This document shows, piece by piece, positions 53,334 through 58,311 of a stretch of DNA of 58,311 nucleotides. The position numbers and the translations under genes were made by a program. Source of the stretch: Planktothrix tepida PCC 9214 (GTDB lineage: Bacteria; Cyanobacteriota; Cyanobacteriia; Cyanobacteriales; Microcoleaceae); assembly GCF_900009145.1 (NCBI RefSeq), contig NZ_LN889812.1, positions 310,258 to 368,568 on the forward strand, written 5' to 3'. Within the stretch, counting starts at the first letter, position 1. Every line of letters starts with the position of its first letter. The notes below the pieces were generated by a model. The model had not been told where the DNA came from. It saw only the letters and a list, made by a program, of their open reading frames with translations, and did no database searches.

Positions 53334-54539
53334 TTAGGAATTCGGTAGATGATATTGTTCTACAATTTTTTTAGCAAAATCAGGAACGTGAGCGTCTAAC
53401 TTTTCAGGATGATTCCGTTTGACATACAGATAATTGCGAGTAAAGTGAGAATCAATCGAAAACCGAGCATATTCTAACCCTCTGGGGCCAATTTTATCAA
53501 TCACTACCCCCATTAATTTAGCAGCCCACATCGGTAATGTAACTTCTTTATCATAGGCGGGAATACTTTGTTGCACCGCTTGTTTGCGATTGCCTTGAGC
53601 GATAACAGGTTGAGTATCGAGTTGATCTCGAACTAAATCTAACATGAATTGTCCGGTTTCATTGCGAACTACAATCCATTGCCACCCAAACGTTGCCCCC
53701 ATATATCCTACAACTAAATCCGCCAAAGAATTGACATAATCAAAACAACTCAAACAGGAGGGGGCAAAAATATTCTTTAATTCTTTTGTATTTAACCCGA
53801 AAAATGGAACCGTTTCTACAGAACCATCCTCATGTTTAAAATGAACTCGGAAATCCTGCATAAATTCATAATAAACAACAGTATCTGGGGATTTACTTGT
53901 CGTTTCTAAGAATTTTTGCAATCCCGCACGGGTGACATTATCAACACAAGGCGTTCCCAAGACATAGAGTTTTTCTAATCCTAATTCTTTCTCAACCGCC
54001 CGCAAAGCTTGAATTTGACAGCCCACCCCAATCACTAACAGTTTCTTTAAATTGGACTGTTCGATTTGTTCTAAAATTGATAAATTGGGGGATAAGGTAG
54101 GTTTATTAACTTTAGCAGCTAAAATTTCTTCCGGGGTTCTAGCAATTATAGGTTGGGGTTGAAAACGGTCTTCTTTTGAATTTTGAACACAAACCACCCC
54201 TTCAACTAACCCTCGGTTCAGCATTTCAATGGCAATGGTACTCACAATTCCCGTCCATTGTGCCCCTTCAATGGGTTGTTTTTTCTTAGCTTGCATCATA
54301 TCTTGATGCACTCCAAAATAAACATCATCCCAGTTGTCTAAATTGCGGCGACGTCCGTGAGCTTCTGCTTCTAATTCAGCAATTTGTTGATTTAGAAACG
54401 CACAAGCTTCTTTCACATAATGAATATAATAGGTGTCGCACAGACCGCACTCGCTACAGAGTTCTTTCGCAGGGCGACGACCCCCTGGTTTCATACCTTT
54501 AGCTTTGAGATGTTTGGCTGGTTCTTGTAGTGAAGTCAT
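53334..54539 (-). CDS. bciB: 3,8-divinyl (proto)chlorophyllide 8-vinyl reductase, BciB type
   Basis: A 401-residue FrhB-family flavin and iron-sulfur enzyme. It matches the cyanobacterial ferredoxin-dependent divinyl reductase (BciB) that makes monovinyl chlorophyll. Visible features are CSECGLC near 28-34, NPTLSPNLSILEQIE-like central region, VIGVGCQIQALRAVE, CVDNVTRAGLQKF and CLSCFDYVNSLADLVVGYMGA with paired cysteines for a [4Fe-4S] cluster. The plant 7-hydroxymethyl-chlorophyll reductase is a close relative, so that is the alternative. It is monocistronic. Confidence 0.85.
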   Translation of the reverse strand: MTSLQEPAKHLKAKGMKPGGRRPAKELCSECGLCDTYYIHYVKEACAFLNQQIAELEAEAHGRRRNLDNWDDVYFGVHQDMMQAKKKQPIEGAQWTGIVSTIAIEMLNRGLVEGVVCVQNSKEDRFQPQPIIARTPEEILAAKVNKPTLSPNLSILEQIEQSNLKKLLVIGVGCQIQALRAVEKELGLEKLYVLGTPCVDNVTRAGLQKFLETTSKSPDTVVYYEFMQDFRVHFKHEDGSVETVPFFGLNTKELKNIFAPSCLSCFDYVNSLADLVVGYMGATFGWQWIVVRNETGQFMLDLVRDQLDTQPVIAQGNRKQAVQQSIPAYDKEVTLPMWAAKLMGVVIDKIGPRGLEYARFSIDSHFTRNYLYVKRNHPEKLDAHVPDFAKKIVEQYHLPNS

Positions 54540-54641
54540 TGATAGTTGGGTTTTGTTATTTTCTAGATTGTTCTAGCCCATATTTTACCGCAGGGCGAAC
54601 CAATTTGAAATGCTTTAAAACCTACTCAAAAGTTTCGCGTG

Positions 54642-55154
54642 TTAGACTGTCATGGGGGAAGAAAAAGCTGGTTTAATAAACTCTGCCATATCTTCTATCG
54701 TGATATAACCTTGTTGCGAAGCCAATAACATTAACCCCCCCAGAATTGCTCTTAACCCTGCTAAAACTTGCTGTTTATCCAACTTATAATTATACTGATT
54801 GTACTGATCATTAAACTCCCTTAATTGACAATTAAGCTGCTCACCCTCATGGGTTAAAATAACCGTAATATGGCAACTTTCAACAAAATCTATCCGAATA
54901 TTTTGACCCTGTTCTAATTGACCAATTTTTTCGGGAAAGCGATCTTCAAATAACATACAAATATCAGGGTCAAAAAATACAGTAAACTGGATCTCACCAA
55001 TTTCCCAGATAACTCGTTGATTATGCTCATAACAAAAACGTCGTAACCCTAATTCAAAATCAGATAATTCTCCTAATGGATCTTCTGGAGGTAAGGCGTA
55101 ATTTTCTACATTTTGATCATCAATTTTAAAACTAAAATTCGTTATTTCTTTCAT
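54642..55154 (-). CDS. Candidate immunity protein (unknown family)
   Basis: A 170-residue acidic protein (EDPLGELSDFELGLRRFCYEHNQ...) with alternating strands and a C-terminal helix ending GGLMLLASQQGYITIEDMAEFIKP. I do not recognise the family. The acidic composition, small size and position 27 bp after the toxin-like gene on the same strand suggest a cognate immunity protein. This is inferred from context only. Confidence 0.5.
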   Translation of the reverse strand: MKEITNFSFKIDDQNVENYALPPEDPLGELSDFELGLRRFCYEHNQRVIWEIGEIQFTVFFDPDICMLFEDRFPEKIGQLEQGQNIRIDFVESCHITVILTHEGEQLNCQLREFNDQYNQYNYKLDKQQVLAGLRAILGGLMLLASQQGYITIEDMAEFIKPAFSSPMTV

Positions 55155-55181
55155 GCTAATTTACCTAGCTTTGACTTATTT

Positions 55182-55610
55182 TTATTTAGGCTGAACAACT
55201 GGATAAGCATATTTAATTGTTCCGTCATACTTTCTCCCAATTTCAACATAATAAACGTTTTCAGTAATCCTGCTATCAGAATGATAAACTCTACCAATCG
55301 GACGATTAAACTTAATAATGTACTGCCCATAATATTTAGGGATTAACTTTTCTGCTATTACCCAATCTTGAACATTTAACCATTGTCCTTGATCCTGATT
55401 TGTACTTGTTGATCTTCCTTGTAAGTTACTGGATTTGAGCTTGGAACCATGATGGCGGATAATATGATCGTAAGCTTTACTTGATTTAGCATTATCCCAT
55501 TGAGGCTCTTGACCCTTCCCTCGCCAAATACAACCACTTCCTACCTCAACTGTTGAATCAATAATATCTGCTTCAATAATTTCGATAGTTTCTCCCTCAC
55601 CCGATGCCAC
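55182..55610 (-). CDS. Candidate toxin-domain protein
   Basis: A 142-residue basic protein without a secretion signal. Its C-terminal two-thirds (SKAYDHIIRHHGSKLK...GQWLNVQDWVIAEKLIPKYYGQYIIKFNRPIGRVYHSDS) resemble domains found at the ends of bacterial polymorphic or contact-dependent toxins. HIIRHHG and the RPIGRVY block would be the core. A small acidic protein follows it and an AbrB antitoxin precedes it. Activity is unproven, and a stand-alone cytoplasmic toxin is possible. Confidence 0.5.
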   Translation of the reverse strand: MASGEGETIEIIEADIIDSTVEVGSGCIWRGKGQEPQWDNAKSSKAYDHIIRHHGSKLKSSNLQGRSTSTNQDQGQWLNVQDWVIAEKLIPKYYGQYIIKFNRPIGRVYHSDSRITENVYYVEIGRKYDGTIKYAYPVVQPK

Positions 55611-55651
55611 TCAATCCTCCTGTCTGATATTTTTAATACCGAACTAAAATA

Positions 55652-55903
55652 TTAGTATCCAGTCCAATCATTTGCATTCTTATAAATAGCAGCTTCCATG
55701 TCTTCTAAACTTGCTTTTTTCATCCCAGGACGATGCAAAATCCCCGATAAACTTTCAACCGAAACATTCACAGGAAGAATTTTTACCTGTCCATTTTCAT
55801 CAATGACAAATTCCACTTTACTACCTGTATCGAGTTTCAAGTAGTCTCGAATGACTTTAGGAATTGTGACTTGTCCTTTACTGGTTACGGTTGTACTCGC
55901 CAT
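55652..55903 (-). CDS. AbrB/MazE-type antitoxin
   Basis: A protein of about 83 residues of the AbrB/SpoVT swapped-hairpin family: TTVTSKGQVTIPKVIRDYLKLDTGSKVEFVIDENGQVKILP. This DNA-binding fold is usual in antitoxins that repress their own operon. A PIN-type or MazF partner does not follow; the next gene, after 41 bp, is the toxin-like gene at 55182-55610. The ATG at 55903 is preferred to a TTG two codons upstream. Confidence 0.85.
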   Translation of the reverse strand: MASTTVTSKGQVTIPKVIRDYLKLDTGSKVEFVIDENGQVKILPVNVSVESLSGILHRPGMKKASLEDMEAAIYKNANDWTGY

Positions 55904-56175
55904 GAGCAAGAATTTTTACTAATAGTCCTTACTGTATTGTATTACATTTATGGCTAAAATCGCTGAAGTGGAGATTTTACCATTTTTACAATCATCCTTA
56001 AGCAGAACTCTGGCAATGTATTAATTTAAACACAAAACTAAGTGCAATCAAATCTCAGTATCCTTAAGTTAATACTCTAAAAAAAACCGTAATTTTACTG
56101 ATGTTTTTGACTGTTGAGTTCTATTAAGATTAGAGCAGGTTAATTAAAACCCCTCTTTTACGGAAGATTAAAGTT

Positions 56176-56721
56176 ATGAGTCAGCAACAATCTGAAGACA
56201 ATTTAAAAGAAGCGACAGGTTACGCAGCGACAGGGGCAGCCGTTGGAAGCGGAGTAGCTGCAACCGTTGGCGGGATGGGGTTAGTCGGTGGTTTTGGGGG
56301 TGTAGCGGTCGGTGCAGCACCCGTTGTAGCCGCAGGTGCAGTGGTGGGAACAGCAGCTTATGGTGCGAAAAAAGCCTTAGAAGAAGGAGATGCAACGGCG
56401 TTAGGTGCAATAGCGGTAGGTGCAGTTGGAGGTGCTGGAGTTTCTGCGGTTGTGGGTGGTATGGGTTTAGCGGTGGCGGGAACTGCCGTTGGGATTGGAA
56501 TGGCCCCTGTTGTGGCGGCAGGTGCGGTTGTGGGGTTAGCAGGGTATGGGATTAAAAAGTTAGTCGATAATCATTTACAAAATTCTGAACAAGAACAGTT
56601 AGAAAATGCGATCGCAAATCAACTCAATGAAAATTTAGAAACTGCAAAAAAAGCGAAATTGGAAGCGGAACAAGCAGCACGAGATGAGTTTTGGAAACAA
56701 CGGGATCTAGCCGATAAATAG
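56176..56721 (+). CDS. Glycine-zipper membrane protein
   Basis: A 181-residue protein with an internal duplication. Two hydrophobic Gly/Ala-rich units (about 26-66 and 96-132) share GGMGL...APVVAAGAVVG-A-YG-KK. Each is a glycine-zipper hairpin likely to insert in membranes or oligomerise. A charged helical tail (about 137-181, rich in Gln, Glu and Lys) follows. No signal peptide or known family was recognised. It is in line with a second small Gly-zipper gene downstream. Confidence 0.7.
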   Translation: MSQQQSEDNLKEATGYAATGAAVGSGVAATVGGMGLVGGFGGVAVGAAPVVAAGAVVGTAAYGAKKALEEGDATALGAIAVGAVGGAGVSAVVGGMGLAVAGTAVGIGMAPVVAAGAVVGLAGYGIKKLVDNHLQNSEQEQLENAIANQLNENLETAKKAKLEAEQAARDEFWKQRDLADK

Positions 56722-56788
56722 ATAAGTTACGGAGTGAATAAATTAAAGAAAAATAGCTCAAGATGTCATCTTAGAGGAGTTAAAAATC

Positions 56789-56998
56789 ATGGGTCAGCTA
56801 TTTAATCGAATGGGTCGTTTAATTAGAGCTAATGTCAACTCTTATCTCGACTCTTCAGAAACAGATTCTCGCAATTTTGCAGCAGGTTCAGCCTTTGCTA
56901 CAGGGGGTGCTTTAGCAGGTGCTTCTGTTGGTCAAGTTGGAATTTTAGCAGCCGGAACAGGTTTTAGTGTTGGAACAATTACGTCAAGAATTGGATAA
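56789..56998 (+). CDS. PspA-N-terminus-like glycine-zipper small protein
   Basis: A 69-residue protein. Its start, MGQLFNRMGRLIRANVNSYLDSS, recalls the amphipathic membrane-binding helix of PspA/Vipp1 (MGLFDRxxRVxRANxN). The rest is a Gly/Ala zipper (AAGSAFATGGALAGASVGQVG). GAGGAG precedes the ATG. It lacks the coiled coil of PspA. A role in membrane association is inferred from the helix alone. Confidence 0.6.
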   Translation: MGQLFNRMGRLIRANVNSYLDSSETDSRNFAAGSAFATGGALAGASVGQVGILAAGTGFSVGTITSRIG

Positions 56999-57022
56999 AA
57001 TCTAAATCAAAAACGAGGAGTA

Positions 57023-57109
57023 ATGTCAATTATGGGTTCCCTAGATTATCGAGTAAAATTCCTAAACAGTTTTTTAACTCTTGATGTTTATGATAGGATA
57101 AATTTCTAG
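57023..57109 (+). CDS. Possible 28-residue microprotein
   Basis: A short ORF begins at 57023, directly after GAGGAG, and encodes a peptide opening MSIMGSLDYRVKFLNS. It is the third small frame in a row on this strand after the two Gly-zipper genes. No homologue is known, and a chance ORF is possible. Confidence 0.3.
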   Translation: MSIMGSLDYRVKFLNSFLTLDVYDRINF

Positions 57110-57146
57110 TTCCTTCCACAACCAATAGTCGATAGTCCCCAACTTT

Positions 57147-57761
57147 ATGCAAAATGATATTCTCTTGTTAGAAAAAGTAGCTAAATTTGTGTTAACAGGT
57201 CAAGAACAAAAAATCGACTCTCATATTGTTGCTGAAAGTTTAATTCGATGTGAACATTGGGCTAAAAAAAACAAAGAACACTATAGTTTTGAATCCTTAG
57301 TTGGAACTTGGCGACTGTGTTGGGTAAGTGGAACCCATAAACTCCGTAAAAAAGCCGGAGTTTTTATCGGAAGCGGGTTTTATATTCCTCGATTTTTGAG
57401 TCTACAAATTATCTATTCTCAATATCCCCATCCCCTGTTACCCTTCAATCCACCCTCGGAAATAGATGCAGGAATTATTCAAAATTCTGTTCAGTTGGAT
57501 GGGTTGAATTTAATCCTAACTGGCCCTGCTAAATTTGTAGGGAAAAACAATATTCTAGCTTTTGACTTTACCTGTCTTACGGCTAAATTCTTAGGATTAA
57601 ACCTCTACAATGGAAAAATGCCTGGAACTCCAAGTAATGCTCAACAATTTTATCAAGATTCTATCAAAAAACAAGCTTTTTTTGCCTTTTTTGTAATCAC
57701 CCCTAACTTGATTGCTGCGAGGGGAAGAGGTGGTGGTGTTGCGCTGTGGGCAAAAGTTTGA
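57147..57761 (+). CDS. Fibrillin/plastid-lipid-associated-like protein
   Basis: A 204-residue cytosolic protein. The block SLVGTWRLCWVSGTHKLRKKAG near 50-70 resembles the lipocalin-like opening of fibrillins (PAP family; L.GtWrL.w.S). Later strands (VQLDGLNLILTGPAKF, NILAFDFTCL) continue the beta-rich pattern. In cyanobacteria such proteins associate with thylakoids and lipid bodies. The homology is suggested by pattern only. Translation from the ATG at 57147 lacks a strong ribosome site. Confidence 0.55.
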   Translation: MQNDILLLEKVAKFVLTGQEQKIDSHIVAESLIRCEHWAKKNKEHYSFESLVGTWRLCWVSGTHKLRKKAGVFIGSGFYIPRFLSLQIIYSQYPHPLLPFNPPSEIDAGIIQNSVQLDGLNLILTGPAKFVGKNNILAFDFTCLTAKFLGLNLYNGKMPGTPSNAQQFYQDSIKKQAFFAFFVITPNLIAARGRGGGVALWAKV

Positions 57762-58165
57762 ATCTAATATTATGGCTATGATCATAAACCGACTCAATAA
57801 TAACGAATATCAGGAATTGGTCAAGCTCAGAAGGAGTTTATTGCCAGGTTCGGTTCGTTATCCCGTCGCTGATGACTATATATTATTGTTCTAAATTCTC
57901 GCAGGCAGAACACACTCCCATCAATACTTATCCTGCTGCTATCGGTGCTTAGGGTCTATACGATGCCCTAAGTAACCTTTACAAATGGACACCAAGCTGC
58001 CTTGAAGTTATGAAAGATTCTAGCCCTAAGCCTACGTTCAAGGAATTTTCCCTGGATTTTCGTTATGTCGCCAGTTAAATTTCCAAGCTCTCCAAGATTT
58101 GGAGAAGCCAAAACCATTATCAGACAACGATTTCCCCTATAGCAAAAAAAAGTCAAGGAAAGGGG
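57762..58165. other. Intergenic region, possible decayed coding remnant
   Basis: About 400 bp. A short frame (57772-57894: ATGGCTATGATC...) and a downstream frame interrupted by a stop codon (about 57933-58077: NTYPAAIGA, stop, GLYDALSNLYKWTP) have protein-like composition and suggest a degraded gene. I cannot name the ancestral protein. Confidence 0.3.
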
Positions 58166-58194
58166 TTGACAAACCTGAAGAGATTAGATACATT
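58166..58194 (+). promoter_or_regulatory. Promoter of a gene running off the right edge
   Basis: TTGACA (58166-58171) and TACATT (58189-58194) have a 17-bp spacer. A leader of about 110 nt follows, ending in AGGAGAGGAATCAGTTAT at the window edge. If the next base is G, the last three bases would be an ATG. The downstream gene lies outside the window. Confidence 0.6.
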
Positions 58195-58311
58195 GGTAAA
58201 TGCGCTTGAGAGACGAAAGAACCGAAGGCGCACCGAACCTAGAAAAAATAATACGTTTGAAAGTCGAATTAACGAACTCCTAGTCAAAAAATCAGGAGAG
58301 GAATCAGTTAT

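Noticed and set aside
55113-55346. Plus-strand 77-codon frame
   Set aside because: Antisense to the toxin/immunity-like genes, with reading-frame composition expected of a shadow.
55950-56024. 24-codon ORF MAKIAEVEILPFLQSSLSRT... upstream of the Gly-zipper gene
   Set aside because: No ribosome site and an abrupt stop; probably a fragment or chance frame.
57968-58156. Minus-strand 62-codon frame at the right edge
   Set aside because: No homology or ribosome site; lies opposite a probable decayed coding region.

Overview
The window looks like chromosomal DNA of a filamentous cyanobacterium of the Oscillatoriales, most like Planktothrix. The evidence is the gene content: cyanobacterial-type glutamate-cysteine ligase, an FrhB-type divinyl reductase (BciB), KGK-domain proteins, a pentapeptide-repeat protein, GAF-rich bilin-type sensor kinases and a plant-type [2Fe-2S] ferredoxin. 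The GCGATCGC palindrome (HIP1) is frequent, base composition is moderately AT-rich, and intergenic spaces carry the short GGGAACA and AGAAACCCGGTTTCT repeats common in such genomes. The genus is an inference. No plasmid or phage backbone is visible.

Layout. 1-7.5 kb: a PlsC-type acyltransferase, a DUF4241 protein, two peroxiredoxin-type proteins, tRNA-Met, a LysM/M23 cell-wall peptidase and TrmL. 7.6-15.1 kb: gshA, a conserved unknown, two KGK paralogues, an AmiC-type amidase and a metallophosphoesterase. 15.1-21.2 kb: two large multi-GAF histidine kinases with cyanobacteriochrome-type cysteines. 21.5-27 kb: a geranylgeranyl-reductase-family flavoprotein, frr, pyrH, a redoxin, a SpeB-like ureohydrolase and an alpha/beta hydrolase. 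27.0-30.3 kb: an AT-rich two-gene McrBC/LlaJI-like restriction module followed by a palindromic repeat element. 30.3-36.2 kb: def, the aroF (DAHP synthase) region, a metal chaperone, a ferredoxin and an SbmA/BacA-like ABC exporter. 36.2-44.3 kb: DUF6464, purN, an orphan sugar-type permease, a CrtISO-like flavoprotein, an unknown 540-residue protein, a pentapeptide-repeat protein and a short Pmp3/YqaE protein. 44.4-54.5 kb: ilvE, an EI24 protein, a small toxin-antitoxin-like pair, a fucosyltransferase-like protein, a Ser/Thr kinase with WD40 repeats, typA and bciB. 54.6-58.3 kb: an AbrB antitoxin with a toxin/immunity-like pair, small glycine-zipper proteins, a fibrillin-like protein, and a promoter with a leader running off the right end.

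The most striking item is the 31.19-31.58 kb leader of aroF. A promoter (TTGACA, 17 bp, TAGGGT) is followed by two tandem attenuators. Each has a tiny ORF packed with aromatic codons (YYFYFW in the first, WFYSFYFW in the second), an antiterminator strand overlapping the last codons, and a competing hairpin with a U-tract. This is the geometry of classical ribosome-mediated attenuation, doubled, in front of a DAHP synthase that lacks a visible allosteric domain. It was read directly from the sequence. I do not know of a description of it in cyanobacteria.

Secondary items are paired cysteines 28 residues apart in GAF domains of both sensor kinases, as in DXCF cyanobacteriochromes; the restriction module with no visible methylase; an AbrB/toxin/immunity-like operon; a perfect CRP-type site upstream of a well-initiated 19-codon ORF; and an 87-bp tandem repeat built of palindromes. 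All family assignments come from motif recognition by eye; no database search was run.
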